A stretch of 64,000 bases of DNA from Prorocentrum cordatum (GCA_963575745.1 CAUYUJ010016494.1:50001-114000); one strand, 5' to 3'. Shown: positions 13,307-24,436, numbered from the stretch's first letter. Made by a program: numbers and translations. Notes: generated from the sequence alone by a model not told the origin.

Positions 13307-13345
13307 TCAGAAGTCTTTGTCCCAACCACTACCGTCGTCCTTCCA
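13307..13345 (-). CDS. PKG: PKG terminal exon
   Basis: Thirteen codons including stop: WKDDGSGWDKDF*. PKGs commonly end in DDxSGWDxDF, and the phase fits the kinase-core exon. Acceptor is CCTAGAG (AG at 13347-13346). The 642-nt last intron holds a TCC microsatellite and the rest of the spacer. Joining after AKAQK-like residues makes the tail short but plausible. Confidence 0.75.
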   Translation of the reverse strand, partial: WKDDGSGWDKDF

Positions 13346-13767
13346 CTCTAGGTGATTCGCCTGTGACGGATTCCAGCAAACAACTCCCCACTCGCTGTCG
13401 TGCTTCCGAGACCGGCGGTATGCACTACTGGAGGCACGCCGTGTGACTGACTCAGTGTTTTGCTGGGCGGCTGGGCCTTGACGGGGCCCTCGCAGTGCCC
13501 AAACACGATAAGGTGAACATGTCCTCCATGAGGGGATGCCTGTGCCAGGGCGGCTGGAAACCTCATGCGACCATGTGCCGCTCCCAGAGCACACAAGTGC
13601 CAGTCGCCCGGGAGCAGGCGGCCCCCGCGTTGAAGACTTCACCTCGCGGTGCTTGTGCTTCGGCGAGCCCTTACTGCCAAGGGTGGCCATGAGGGCGACC
13701 GACCAGACGGGTCAGTGAGTGCAACGTGCCTGTAACAATAAAGATGCTCAGAACCCTTACCCGTCTC

Positions 13768-13925
13768 CTCCTCCCCCCCATACCTCTCGTTTTCCTCCTC
13801 CTCATCCTCCTCTTCCCCTTCCCCATTCTCTCCCCCTCCTCCTCCTCCTGTTCCCCCTCCCCCTTCTCCTCTCCCTCCTACTCCTCCTCCTCCTCCTTCT
13901 CCTCCTCCGCCTCCTCCTCTGTCGA
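13768..13925 (+). repeat. (TCC)n tract in the last PKG intron
   Basis: CTCCTCCTC and CCCCTCC units, ending at TCTGTC 60 bases before the kinase-core exon donor. Confidence 0.9.
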
Positions 13926-13987
13926 AATTGCATATCTCCGGTCTCAGAGGCAGAATGCCGAGTGCAGCCGTTACGAAATCCACTTGC

Positions 13988-14769
13988 CTTTTGGGCCTTC
14001 ACGTGCGAAAAATTCTTCAGATCTGTATGACTTCGCACGGCGGGCAAATACGGAGGCGTCAGCGCCCTGCTGACCAGTCCGTCCCAGTCGAAGTCTTGGT
14101 ACCATCGATGCTGCTTGAGGTTGTTCACTCCACCTGCCCTCATCGGCAATCGTTCAGATGGCTCGGACTTCAAGATTGCCTTTATTATCTCCTCGCTCGC
14201 GCCGTCGCATTTCGATGGGAACTGGATGTAGTTGATGCCTTTTAGCACCTTGCCATACATGGCCATGTCGTTCTCTGCGCGGAAAGGAGCGGAACCCACC
14301 ATGAACTCGAAAATGAGGATACCAAGCGTCCACCAATCTACGGCTCTTGTCTGACCTGTCGAACGAATCACCTCTGGAGCGAAATACTCCGGTGTACCGC
14401 AAGTGGTGTACGTTTTTCCCAAAGCGAACTTCGCCAACCCCATGTCGGTGAGCTTGAGATACCCCTCGGCTGTTAGCAGCAAATTCTCTGGCTTGAGATC
14501 GCGGTAGACTACGTGACGAACGTGCAAATGCTCAAACGCCAGAACGACACTGGCCGAATAATACCGCGCATGAGCCACACTCCCATGGAGGCACTTTCTG
14601 TGGTACACCACGTAAAGTTCCCCGCCGAGTGCTGGCTCAAGGTAAAAGTAGATCCACTGCGCCGTCTGGCTCGTGTTGTAGAGCTTTATGATGAAGGGCG
14701 AGTCCACGCTGGCCAAAATGTGCTTCTCGTTGATCACATTGTTCTGCATGCGCATCTTGACGATGTAGC
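13988..14769 (-). CDS. PKG: PKG exon: kinase core
   Basis: 260 codons of kinase domain. Visible: GYIVKMRMQNNVINEKHIL (alpha-C with Glu), hinge YFYLEPALGGEL, catalytic loop YRDLKPEN, Mg-binding DMG in place of the usual DFG, activation segment TYTTCGTPEYFAPEV with the phosphorylatable Thr, VDWWTLG, and the AGC tail start QDFDWDGL. YRD is normal for AGC kinases. Acceptor is TTCGAAAG. The exon ends CAAAAG with a textbook GC donor (GCAAGT). Reading on past this point runs into Arg-rich microsatellite translation, which supports ending the exon here. Confidence 0.92.
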
Positions 14770-14789
14770 CTTTCGAAGGGCAGCGATAG

Positions 14790-15125
14790 CGGGGGACCAG
14801 CGCAGGGGGGGAACATCGAGCTGGAATCGGAGATGCACCGCAGAGAGATCGGCGATATGCCCTCGATGGCGCAACCGCGCATTCTTGGGCGGGGTGGCCT
14901 ATCGGGTCCCTATCAGCGATAAATGGTCGATTGCAGATCGATGCGTTCCCCAATAAGCCTACTCCACCCCAGCGATCCTCGTCCTTTGGGTTTCGGGTCA
15001 TGGCTCGGGTTACCGGCGGCCGTTCGGGGCGATCACCCCCAGACGCCTCTCGGTGAGGCGAAGCTGCTGAAACGCATCCATAGGCGGGGACCCCCCCAGG
15101 GAACTGACGAAACCGTCCGATCTCC
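14790..15125 (+). repeat. Dispersed repeat R3, copy 1
   Basis: Lies immediately upstream (in gene sense) of the PKG kinase-core exon. Shares GGGCGGGGTGGCCTATCGGG, TTTCGGGTCATGGCTCGG and CGCCTCTCGG with the copies at 21080 and 37225. A partial relative is at 1890-2060. Confidence 0.7.
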
Positions 15126-15519
15126 CCCCCTCCTCCCCTGAGCCCATCACCCCCTAGCTAGAGGCCTCCAAGATGATGGGGTCGGTGGATCGCGCCGCAT
15201 CGCCAATGCATCGACGACGTCGGCATGGACAATCTCGGGCTCTACATCGAGCCCCATCGCGGATGTATCGGCGATGCGTCGCGATCCTCCGACCCCATCT
15301 GCTCCGAACCCATCTGGGAGACCTGGAGAGGGCGAGACTGACGTCATGATCAAATTGGCTGAGTATCTAGCGGCCCCGTTTCTGCAGCCCGCGTGGAACA
15401 TCAGGACATCCAGGGGATCCTGGAAACCTTAGAAGTCTTGGAACGTGACGTTGTCATGACCTCTTGCTCCTCTGGCTAGACCCCAGCCCAGACTCCCGAG
15501 GTCATGATTTTTTTCAAAA

Positions 15520-15665
15520 CGTCGACCCCCGGAGGTCACGACCCATTCCGCGGGACCGGCTTCTCATCCCGAGTCGTTTTTGGACGGTCCCGAGCTCTGG
15601 TGAGGGACCTCAGGAGGCCGAACCTAGCGGAACACCTCCAGTCGTGATTTTTGCATGACTGGGGG
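15520..15665 (+). repeat. Dispersed repeat R6, copy 1
   Basis: CGTCGACCCCCGGAGGTCACGA, CGGGACCGGCTTCTC and GAGGCCGAAC blocks recur in order at 16525-16670. Confidence 0.55.
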
Positions 15666-15889
15666 GGGGTCTGAGAACGCTGCCCCTGACTAGGCGGCGA
15701 GCCTGGAGGGAATTGAGGAGCCCAGACCTCCTCGCGCATTGTGAAAAACTCACGACGGGAAGCTTCTCGCTATTTTCGGCGGCCAAGAGCCCTTACTGGG
15801 CCTCGGGGCCGTCAAACAACGGCCCAGGATGAAAAACTTGTCCCAGGGAAGGGGTCTGGACCTCTGGGGGTCGACGCTGTGAAACAATC

Positions 15890-16330
15890 ACGGCGTCGGG
15901 GTTCTGGGGAGAAGGGGCGGGCCTTCTCAGAAGGCTCGCAAGGCCCCCCCGGCCTTCTGAGAAGCGGTCTATGAGCCTCCCCCGAAGACGCAGAGAGAAC
16001 TTCTCAGAAGGCCCGAGGGGGCTTCGGAGGAGCCCCGCCGCCTTCTCAGAAGGCTTCCCCCTCCTCCTCCTCCTCCTCCGCCTCCTCCCCCTCCTCCTCC
16101 CCCCCTCCTCCTCCTCCTCCTCCTCCTCCTCCCTCCTCTCCTCCTCCTCCTCCTCCTCACTTCCCCCCCCCCCCCCGAGCGCGCTGCCGAGATGGACCTC
16201 CCCCGTGGCCTGTGCGGCCCTGGCGTCTGGTGGCCCCCTCGGGGGGGCGCCACCTGGCTCGCGAGCGGCCGGGGAGGCCTTCCGAGAAGGCGATCCTCTC
16301 TCGCACCTCCCCCCCTCTCGGTCGTCCCAG
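15890..16330 (+). repeat. Dispersed repeat R4, copy 2
   Basis: Contains GGCCTTCTCAGAAGGCTC, GGCCTTCTGAGAAGC and similar palindromes, a TCC tract, and the GTGGCCTGTGCGGCCCTGGC block shared with copy 1. Confidence 0.6.
16055..16170 (+). repeat. (TCC)n microsatellite
   Basis: TCCTCCTCC with CCCC interruptions, inside R4 copy 2. Confidence 0.9.
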
Positions 16331-16524
16331 ACCCCCGACGCCATGATTTTCAGAACATTTTCTTAGGGTTGAGGGGTCAGGGTGAAATCCCAATTGGGCT
16401 TTTGCACTTCGAAGTTCAAGCCGTCCTGTGATTCACCATGTGCAGATGCAAGCCTCGGAGTCGAAACGGCCTCTCAGATTTCACCCTCTGCCCTGCACCC
16501 AAAGAAAATGCTCGGATTTCTGCA

Positions 16525-16670
16525 TAACGTCGACCCTCAAGGGCCTCGACCCATTCCCCCGGACCGGCTTTCTTCAGCCGGAGCCGCTGTTTCACGGCCC
16601 CGAGGCCCGGTAGAAGGGCCCCCGGAGGCCGAACATCTGGAAAAGCCTCCCGTCCTACTACTAGACTGGG
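16525..16670 (+). repeat. Dispersed repeat R6, copy 2
   Basis: Direct relative of 15520-15665 (CGTCGACCCTCAAGG, CCCCCGGACCGGCTTTCTTC, GGAGGCCGAACATCTGG). Confidence 0.55.
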
Positions 16671-16921
16671 GTGCTTCACCTCGGACACGTCCTCAGTGAT
16701 CCAAAATTGCATGGCAAACATTGTCGCCCTTCCAGTTCCCTCTCGCTCCTCGGCTCCTCGCCTTCCTGCCCGTCTCTTGCCCTTGCCTGGCCCGCTTTTC
16801 TTTGTCGGCCTGCCCCGCGGTCCGAATAAGAGGTGTGGCGCTGCCTGTTTCGACTCTGTTTGACTTAACCTCCCGTCATGTTTTTCTCATTGCCCGAGGG
16901 GGGCTGCGGCCGCCGACGGGC

Positions 16922-16961
16922 CTTTGCTCATCATCTTCACGGCGTACGTCTTGCCCGTGAC
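16922..16961 (-). CDS. PKG: PKG 40-nt exon with the kinase catalytic lysine
   Basis: VTGKTYAVKMMSK plus one base. YAVKMM carries the beta3 Lys that positions ATP; TGKTYA(V/L)K.MSKG is a strong PKG signature. Acceptor is GCGCCAG (AG at 16963-16962). The donor splits the next Gly codon: AAAG|GCCCG, GC donor. The kinase-core exon supplies the remaining GC of that codon, so phase 1 agrees on both sides. Confidence 0.85.
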
Positions 16962-17124
16962 CTGGCGCGGCGCGGGCCGGACCGGCCCGGGGCGCGGCAG
17001 CGCCCAGGGCCGAAGGAGGGGGGCCCTCGGCCGGGCAGGGCGGCCTGGGGCCCGCGGTCCGGGAGCTCGTGCGCGAGGCCCTGAGGCCCTGGGGAGCCCC
17101 TCGCGGGCGGGAGGCACATCCAGA

Positions 17125-17240
17125 TGCTCCTCCGCCTCCTCCTCCTCCTCCTCCTCCTCCTCCGCCTCCTCCGCCTCCTCCCCCTCCTCCTCCCCCTCCT
17201 CCTCGTCCTCCTCCTCCTCCTCCTCCTCCTCCTCCTCAGA
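17125..17240 (+). repeat. (TCC)n microsatellite
   Basis: CTCCTCCTC with GCC interruptions, in the PKG intron upstream of the Lys exon. Confidence 0.9.
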
Positions 17241-17414
17241 CACATGCTCGCGTCGTCGTAAATCACGACGGGGGGCTTTTGGCCGTCTCTGCGGCCTCCC
17301 GGGGGGGCATCGCCGGGTCCAGGCACCGACAGCAACGGTTCAGGATGAAAATCAACCCTCGGGACAGGGTTGGGACTTCGGGGGACCGCGTCTTCAGAAC
17401 GTCGCATGTCTGGA

Positions 17415-17560
17415 CCCTCCTCCTCCTCCTCCTCCTCCTCCTCCTCCTCCTCCTTCCCTCCCTCCCTCCCTCCCTCCCTCCCTCCCTCCCTCCCTCCTGC
17501 TGCTGCTGCTGCTGCTCCTCCTCCTCCTCCTCCTGCTCCTGCTCCATCTTCCCCTCCTCC
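17415..17560 (+). repeat. Compound (TCC)n (CCCT)n (CTG)n (CTC)n
   Basis: Four motifs follow one another without spacer; the CCCT block is pure for ten units. Confidence 0.95.
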
Positions 17561-18065
17561 CCTCTTCTTCGCTCTGGCCTTGCACCTGCACGCTTTCCCG
17601 CACCGGACGAGCATCTCTTGGAGGCAAACTTTTTGCTTCCGCCGTCTTCCGTCAGCCTTCCGCCGGCGGAAGCTGCCTCGTTCTTCGCGGATCCACAGGC
17701 CCGGGTCAATCCAGACCCGGGTCAGTCAGGCTTTGCAGGACCCTGCAGGATCTTGCATCTAAGCCCGGGTCAGTGCACCCCTGGCCCTGCAGGATCCTGC
17801 AAGATCTGGCGCTCTGGCTGACCCCCGTTTTCATTGACCCCGCTTCCGCCGAGGAAGAGGTGCCAACTCCTTCGATCCTCGAAAGCAAGGCCCTCTTTGG
17901 AGCGCGCCACGTATCCACGGCCTCGTGGGCTGGGCCTCTGGGCCGCGACCCCACGGACACGGGGCGCCTTTCTCGCGGACGCCCCGCGCGGAACGCATCC
18001 ATGCGACCGCGCATACAGGGGATCGCGCCCCGGACTCCCCAGGGCGCGAGGGCGTGGACGTGGAC
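17561..18065. other. PKG intron spacer
   Basis: Contains a GACCCGGGTCAGT / CAGGATCCTGCA-rich stretch (17700-17815) with several short palindromes. No gene. Confidence 0.5.
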
Positions 18066-18196
18066 CTTGCCGTCGCTCGGACGTCCATTTCCCGTGCATC
18101 TTTCAGTCTCGTGCGCTTATCTTGTCGCAAGATGGTCCGTGGTGTTCCTCGAAGGTCTTCGCCGAGAAAAGATGCACACGTCCGAGCGATGCCAAG
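18066..18196 (+). mobile_element. MITE-like element, family 1 (copy 1)
   Basis: 131 bp. Left end CTTGCCGTCGCTCGGACGTC is nearly the reverse complement of the right end ACACGTCCGAGCGATGCCAAG. No coding capacity. Internal GTCTTCGCCGAGA is shared with the other copies. No clear target duplication. Confidence 0.75.
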
Positions 18197-18274
18197 ATCC
18201 TGTGGATCGCGCCCCGGAAGCCCAGGCCGCAAGGGCGTGGGCATGGACACTTGGGAGTCCCCAAATCGGGTAGT

Positions 18275-18475
18275 GACGAACCTGGCGGTGACTTCGAAAT
18301 CCGCAAAGATCTCACTGCAGGGTCCGTCACCACACGGCTTGGCTTTGGGACCCTGTTAAAGGCCCCAGTCGCCCGAGACATCTTCGGAGAACGACCCAAG
18401 TCCCAACACCGTGCGGTGACCCCGAAACCCCACCGACTCACCACATGGTGTGGTCACCACCCCGTTGGGTCGGCG
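18275..18475 (-). repeat. Dispersed repeat R5, copy 1 (inverted relative to copy 2)
   Basis: Its reverse complement matches 30150-30320: CACGGTGTTGGGACTTGGGT, GTCTCGGGCGACTGGGGC and the GGTGACGGACCC region. Confidence 0.65.
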
Positions 18476-18479
18476 GTAG

Positions 18480-19124
18480 ACAAACCTCCCTTCAGCAAAC
18501 CACCCTTTAGTGAAAACGGCCTAGGACCGAAACCGACGGACCCGGACCCGCAAAAATGACGGCCGCGACGCCCTCTCGCGAACCGAACACGGCCAAGTCG
18601 CTAATCGACGTGTCGGGGCAGGAGGTCTATCAGCCTCCGATTGGGGGGCCCCCGAGACACGTGCGCCGCTGGTGGGCTGCGCGAGGTGCGGGTGCGGGGC
18701 TTCTTGGACGGGTGCGGGGCGCCCGAGGCGCCGCTCTAGGGGGGGACTCGGCGCCGATCCTAGAGATCCGCGCGGACATCCGAGCGTTGGCAGAACTGGG
18801 CTCAGTGGGGCCCGGTCCAGTGGTGTGTGCTGGGGGGACGCCCCACCTCCTCCTCCTCCTCCTCCTCCTCCTCCTCCTCCTCCTCCTCCTCCTCCTCCTC
18901 CTCCTCCTCGTCACCCTGAGGCACTGAGGCACTGATGGCAAGACATTCTGCTGATGCCAGGGCGACGCCCGCCCGGTTCCACCAACCGGAAGGGCCGCCG
19001 CCCGAAAACCAAACGCCAACTGTACGGCAGACCTGGTTTAGGGGCTCTGGCCGATTTGGGAGGCTCCGGGGCCCTGCCACTGACCGGGTCCCCTTACCTG
19101 GGGTCCTGGCTATACCTTGGTCAG
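18480..19124. other. PKG intron spacer with a (CTC)n tract
   Basis: Pure (CTC)n at 18846-18909; the rest is GC-rich and unrecognised. Confidence 0.6.
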
Positions 19125-19345
19125 GGACCGACCGTCCTGGCATTCCTACAGTTCTACCACGACATGTTCGTAGAACCCAAAAATGCTCAAACACAAAAAA
19201 CAATGTTCTTAGAACATATGCCCGATGTGTTAACACAAGACGCTCCCAGACAGACCTGTTCTGAGAACACTTCGTGGGAACCACACAAGGTTCTTCGAAC
19301 AGTGTCTGGTAGGGCTATAGGCGAGCCAGGACGCTTCGCCACGCC
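19125..19345 (+). repeat. Dispersed repeat R2, copy 2
   Basis: Contains CAATGTTCTTAGAACAT, a palindrome of TGTTCT around one T, and further GTTCT/AGAAC pairs. Same order of blocks as copy 1. Confidence 0.8.
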
Positions 19346-19549
19346 CGAGGCATGCATCTCTGTCGGCCTGCCCTCGGCGTCGTCCGGCCCGATACTTGCT
19401 CCAGGCGCGGCGGCGCTGCGGGCTCGGGCCCCGGCCCGCGAGGAGGCACGGGAGGCCTCCCTGCGCAGCTCCGCCCGAGGCGGTGCTGCTCTCGGGGCTG
19501 GTGGCCCTCACAGTGAGGGCCTGATCTGATGGCATTGGCCGGGCCCTTC

Positions 19550-19684
19550 CTTGCCGTCGCTCGGGCGTCCGTTCCCCATGCATTTTTCGGTTCCGTGCGT
19601 GCTCTTTTTGTGCCAGATGGTCGAGGATGCTTTTCGAAGGTCCTCGCCGAGACAATTGAATTCACGCGTCCGAGCGATACCAAG
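19550..19684 (+). mobile_element. MITE-like element, family 1 (copy 2)
   Basis: 135 bp, same ends and internal blocks (CCGTTCCCCATGCA, GTGCCAGATGGTCGAGGATG, GGTCCTCGCCGAGA), same orientation as copy 1. Confidence 0.75.
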
Positions 19685-19699
19685 GCCCTCAGGGATCGC

Positions 19700-20859
19700 T
19701 GATGAATCTGTTTTTGCTTCATGCCGTTTCCCTTCGGGAGCGGCGGGAAGGGTGGTTTGGCTCAAGGAGCGTGATGTCGACGGCCGCTGGGGCGCCTCAG
19801 GTCGAGCTGGGGGCCTCCGCTGAGGGCCTGGGGGGGGGGGGGCTCGGGCCTGGCGGGACCGACCTTCGACCTCCTCCTCCGGCTCCCGGACCTGCCCCCC
19901 GTCTTCCTCGCTGCTACCCCCTCCGCTCCCCACAGCTCCCCGCGGCGCGCGCGCCGGTGCACGCGCTGGGCCAGGGGCCCGGGGCTCACGGAGGGCAAGC
20001 GACGAGCTCTTGTGCTCGGTCCCCCGGCTCGGCCACTCGCTTCCCGCCGCACGGGCCTGCCACGTGTGCCCTTCACGGAGCGGCCGACCGAGAATGGGGG
20101 AGGCGGGAGAAACTTCGAGTTCTCTCTGCCACTCTTTTTTTCTCCGCGCTAGCTTGCGGCCGCAGTGAGGCCACAGCGCCCAAGCCGGTCGTCCCCTTTT
20201 TCCCTTGTTCGCCCAGACGCTGCGAGCATCATCGGGTCAGAGCCCGTGCATGACGCCAGGAATGCGGAGGAGGGAGCAGAGGAGGGAGATAAGATAGGGG
20301 GGAGGGAGGGGGACGAGGGAGGGGGACGTGGGAGGGAGAAGGGGGACGAGGGAGGAGGGAGGGAGGTAGGGAGGGGGACGAGGGAGGGAGACGAGGAAGG
20401 GGGACGAGTGAGGGAGGGGGACGAGGGAGGAGGACAGAGGGGGGGAGGGAGGGGAGGGAGGGAGGGGGAAGAGGGAGGGAGACGGGCAGGGCAGGCAGGA
20501 CTCTCCTTGGCCCTCCTGCGCCGCCGCGCCGCCTGTGGGCAAGACGGAACGCCGTCGCCCCTGCGCCGCCCGCGCCACCGAGATCGATCGAACCCAGCAG
20601 CGTGCGACGAGGGCTCCGAAGTCCACTCTAAGACGAAGCCAGATCGAGGACTCAGTCGGGTACAGTCATCGGCCTGACCTAAGGAACGAATTATACATAG
20701 AAGAACGGAGCCCCGATCTTCCAAGGAATAACGGGTAAGGAACGGCAAATAAAACATAACGCATCGGGAACGGTAAATAACCCATGCAAGCCTAAGGAAC
20801 GACCGAGCCCCTTTTGCAAAGTAAGCGTTCCTTATTCAAGCCGCTCGCCGAACGGATAA
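19700..20859. other. PKG intron spacer with a G-rich tract
   Basis: 20265-20490 is (GGGA)n-like with GGGGGACGAGG blocks. 19755-19765 reads TTTGGCTCAAG, the last 11 bases of DinoSL, without the rest. No gene. Confidence 0.6.
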
Positions 20860-20965
20860 GTCGAGAATCTCTGAGATCCGGCGAATTTGGACGATGCCTC
20901 GGGCGCCGCGGCCTTCTCAGACCCGTCCCAGAACGCTCTGAGAGCGTTCTGGAGCGCTCCTGAAC
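20860..20965 (+). repeat. Dispersed repeat R7 with a perfect 25-bp palindrome
   Basis: 20928-20952 is CCAGAACGCTCT, G, AGAGCGTTCTGG. The surrounding sequence matches the reverse complement of 57150-57255. Confidence 0.65.
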
Positions 20966-21079
20966 GGATGCATCCTCGTCGTATAGGCCCGTCTGACCCT
21001 CTGCCGATGACCGAAGACCCGCGGTGCACGAGGAAGCATGGAGGGAGCCTGGAGAGAGGAGCGAGGGAGAGGCGGATGG

Positions 21080-21545
21080 GGCAACGTCAGGGGGGGACCG
21101 GCTCAGGGGGGGACCTCGAGCTGGAACTGGCGATACATCGCCGATGGATCGGCGAGAGGCCCCCGACAGCACACCCGCACGGTCCTGGGCGGGGCGGGCT
21201 ACCGGGCTCCTATCGGCGATTGGGGGTCGATGCGTCCGTGCCTGAGCCTATCCCACCCCAGTGGTCCTCGTCGTCTGGCTTTCGGGTCATGGCTCGGACC
21301 TCTGGCGTCCGTTCGGGGCGATCTGGACACCCCCGGACGCCTCTCGGCGAAGCGCAGCCTCTGGAACGCAGCCCGAGGCCGCAGAGCCGCCAAGAAGCGA
21401 CGAACACGCCCGGACACCTGGAACCCTCGGCGAAGAAACGCAGCCGTTGGAACGCATCGCGAGGCCGGGAAACCGCCAAGAAGCGACGAAAGTGCCCGAG
21501 CAACTCGAACCTCGAGCCCGAGGTTTCTCCCACTGACGTTGCCCC
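21080..21545 (+). repeat. Dispersed repeat R3, copy 2
   Basis: About 460 bp with CATCGCCGATGGATCGGCGA, a short hairpin. Its second half (CCTCTCGGCGAAGCGCAGCC...) is itself repeated once in tandem at 21340-21500. Confidence 0.7.
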
Positions 21546-21780
21546 TACAGTCAACCCGTATCATAAAGATGCGCGGTAAGAGTGCAATGGCCTTGGAGGC
21601 CCATGTTATCGTTTCTCGAGCGAGGTTGGCCGGCGAAACTCGCTAAGGATGGGCCGAAGGGGCAAGGATGCAAGGGTACGTTTGGGAAGGCTGCCCATCC
21701 TTACTATGCGGGTTGACTGTAACGTTGCCCCGGATGGTGTGTGCAAGGAGGCTGGCCGTGGACGCCGCCGGTGCGCGTGC

Positions 21781-21873
21781 CTTGTGCTCCCGCAGCTCCA
21801 CCTTGCCGAAGGCGCCCACGCCGAGGGTGCCGACCAGCTCGATGTCGTCCATGTGCACGGTCTCGTGCTTCTT
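21781..21873 (-). CDS. PKG: PKG exon: kinase Gly-rich loop
   Basis: 31 codons, KKHETVHMDDIELVGTLGVG followed by AFGKVELREHK. LGVGAFGKVEL is the ATP-binding glycine-rich loop of an AGC kinase (GxGxFGxV). It ends AAG|GCACGC (GC donor). The acceptor is less certain than the others: CCCAAAG next to a run of C on the minus strand. A start at 21873 keeps phase 0 with the preceding exon. Confidence 0.85.
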
Positions 21874-22300
21874 CTTTGGGGGGGGGGGCGGGGAGGAGGG
21901 GCGAGGAGGGGGGGCGAGGAGGAGGGGCGAGGAGGGGGGGCGAGGAGGAGGGGCGAGGAGGAGGAGGGACGGGGATGAGGGACGTGCTTTCTTCTGTGGT
22001 GGGGGTGGGGGGGGGGGGGGGCGCTCCGCTCTCGTGGCCCTCCTCCTCCTCCTTCTCCTGCGTCCTGCTCGCCTCCTCCTCCTCCTCCTCCTCCTCCTCC
22101 TCCCTCCTTCGCTCTCCTCCTCCTTGCGTCCTGCTCGCCTCCTCCTCCTCCTCTCCTCTTCCTCCTCCTCCTCCTCCTCCTCCTCCTCTCGTCCTCCTCC
22201 CCCCTCATCCCCCCCTCCTCCTCTCCTCCTCCTCCTCCTCCTCCCCTCCTCCTGCTCCTCCTCCTCCTTCGTCCTGCTCGCCTCATTCTCCTCTCGCAGA
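21874..22300 (+). repeat. G-rich and (TCC)n tracts filling the intron before the Gly-loop exon
   Basis: GGGGCGAGGAGG at 21878-21970, then CTCCTCCTC with CGTCCTGCTCGCCTCCTCC repeated three times. Confidence 0.9.
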
Positions 22301-22564
22301 CGATGGTGGTGATGATGGTGGTGGTGACGGTGACGATGAGTGGCGTTGCCTGCCGATCACGATGACCATGTGGCGGACGAGAACGCGGGGGAGCAGGAGG
22401 GAGCGGATCAGAACAGGGCGAGTTGAGACAACGACAGCTTAGAATCGGTCCCCGGACCCCTCGGGGGATTCCAGCCTCACAAGTTGTCCCAGCTGCGCCC
22501 AGTCGTGGCGACGAGGGCCCCCCGAAGGCCACCACCATTGCCTCAACTCGCCCTCCTCTGAGCG

Positions 22565-22567
<3 letters not shown>

Positions 22568-22596
<29 letters not shown>
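22568..22596 (+). repeat. (GA)n microsatellite
   Basis: AGAGAGAGAGAGAGAG, 29 bases. Confidence 0.95.
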
Positions 22597-22600
<4 letters not shown>

Positions 22601-22661
22601 CGAAAACGGCGCCGCAGGCTGCCTGCACTGGTGACGGCCGAGCGGACCCGTTGCCGCCGGC

Positions 22662-22730
22662 CTTCTCGCTCATGATGCCGTGGATGGAGCCCAAGAGGAT
22701 CTCGAAGCTGCTCTTGTCCAAGGTCAGGGC
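22662..22730 (-). CDS. PKG: PKG exon: end of cNMP domain B and linker to kinase
   Basis: 23 codons, ALTLDKSSFEILLGSIHGIM then SEK. LTLDKSSFEILLGS matches the last strand and C-helix of PKG cNMP domain B (pattern LTLDRxxFxxLLG). Acceptor is CCCTGCAG; donor is AAG|GCCGG (GC). Phase 0 on both sides. Confidence 0.85.
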
Positions 22731-22739
22731 CTGCAGGGC

Positions 22740-24343
22740 CGGCGGCTCGGCTGAGGGGGAGGTGAACGAGCGGTGCCTTGGCAGTTGTGTCCTCCCAGCA
22801 AGGGGTGGACGTACGTACGAGTTCTAGATCAAAGAGGATGGCTCTGCTGGCGATTATCAGGGTTTACTGCAGGCACACCTATGGGACCCATTTCGGCCCA
22901 CACCAGTCAGACTCACAGGAGGAAGCGGGGATGGCCGAGATGGGCGACCAGGAGGAGGAACATGAGGAGCAGGAGGAAGGGCAGGATCGAGAACAATAAA
23001 ATGAAGATGACAGGCATGAGGCGGAATAGGAATGACGAGGACGATAATGAGCAGGAGCAGCATCAAGGTAATGATACTGAGGACGAGGAGGAGCAAGCTA
23101 AATTCGCCGGCCCAACAAGCCAGAGGCGTGCTAAAATCTCCGGCATCAAATTAATAATATTCTAGTTCGCGCGCTCGTGGCGACCTGTGCGCGCGTGGCG
23201 GCCCCTGGGTGTCCCGGAGCGAAAAATACCCTGGGCAGGGTCCCGGCAAGTCCCCGTCAGAGATTCCGGATCTCTTGGGCGCGGGCCTGGGGGCCTCTGG
23301 AACCGTCCAGGAGCGGCCCAATGAGTCGAAAAATCAGTGGCAGGCCCTACGGCCAGAAGCCAACAGCGTCCCAAGGTTGCCCAAAATGGCCTCACCATGG
23401 CCCTCGATGCCCCCCACACGCCCCTCGAGGCTTCCGAGAAGCGTCCCACGAGGCAAACGTTATTGCTTTTCCCTCGATTCTTGGAGGTTTCAGCCTGCTC
23501 GCCTTTTCGGCACGACCTCTTGGGCTGTCATGCGGGCCTTTTCGCTCCTGGGGGCCTCGCAGGCAATCTTGGGGCGATCTTTGGGGGCCCATGGGCCCGT
23601 CTTGGAGCGTCAGCAGCCCGAAGAGGCGAGACCGCTAGACTCAGCGGAGAACCAACGAGCATCAATGATTGCGGCTTCCTGGAGGTCCTCCTCCTCCTCC
23701 TCCTCCTCCTCCTCCTCCCTCTCCTCCTCCTCCTCCCCCTTGGGGGCCGTCTTGGGGGGGCCCCTTGGCCTTCGGAGGCCGCCCTCGGGCCCTCCCCGGG
23801 CAGCCGTGGGTCGCATTCTCTGGGCCCCTCGGGGGCCGCCTGGGCGGTCCCCGGGGCCGCCCTGGGGCCGTCCTGGGAGCCGCCTTGGGGCCGTCCTGGG
23901 GCGATCCCACGGGCCCGTCTGGGCCCACGGGCCCGTCTGGGAGCGTCGGATGCCCGACCAGGCGAGAGTGCCAGACTCCTAGAAACACCATGGGAACAGC
24001 ACGGGTTCTGGTCTCCTGGAGGTCCTCTTGGAGCCCTCTGGAGTCTAAGAGGCCTCTTGGGCCATCTGGACGACGTCTCGAGCAGGCTTGGGGCCATCTT
24101 GGCGCGCCCGAAGCCGCAGCTGCAAGTGGTGGCAGTCTTGTGTCGGTTATGAAGTTCTCTTGAAGCTACGACGGGCGGCATGTGTTCTGTCCGACTGTTG
24201 TGAGATCCTCTCGGGGCTTGTTGGCGTCGTTTTTGGGGCTCGTGGGGCTCTCTCGGATCCCTCAGGGGTTGTCGGGGGCGTGGTCGGCCGTTTTCGGACC
24301 GTGTTTGGGCCGTGCCGGCTGTCCTGGGGCCCTCTTGGGCAGT
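22740..24343. other. PKG intron spacer with GGCCTCTTGGG-like tandem tracts
   Basis: 23560-24120 is dense in CTTGGGG(G)CC(G/T) repeats of 10-12 bp, with a (CTC)n tract at 23688-23745. Related tracts: 11070-11130, 26330-26700, 26980-27080, 28040-28100, 45645-45735. No gene. Confidence 0.6.
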
Positions 24344-24376
24344 TTTTTTTTTTTGTTTTTTTTTTTTTGTCTTGTG

Positions 24377-24432
<56 letters not shown>

Positions 24433-24436
24433 GTTG
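24344..24436 (+). repeat. T-run and (TA)n microsatellite
   Basis: Poly-T with one G at 24344-24368, then about 28 TA units. Confidence 0.95.

Noticed and set aside
19755-19765. TTTGGCTCAAG as a spliced-leader relic
   Set aside because: Only the last 11 of 22 bases match and no gene follows; chance or a very decayed relic cannot be told apart.
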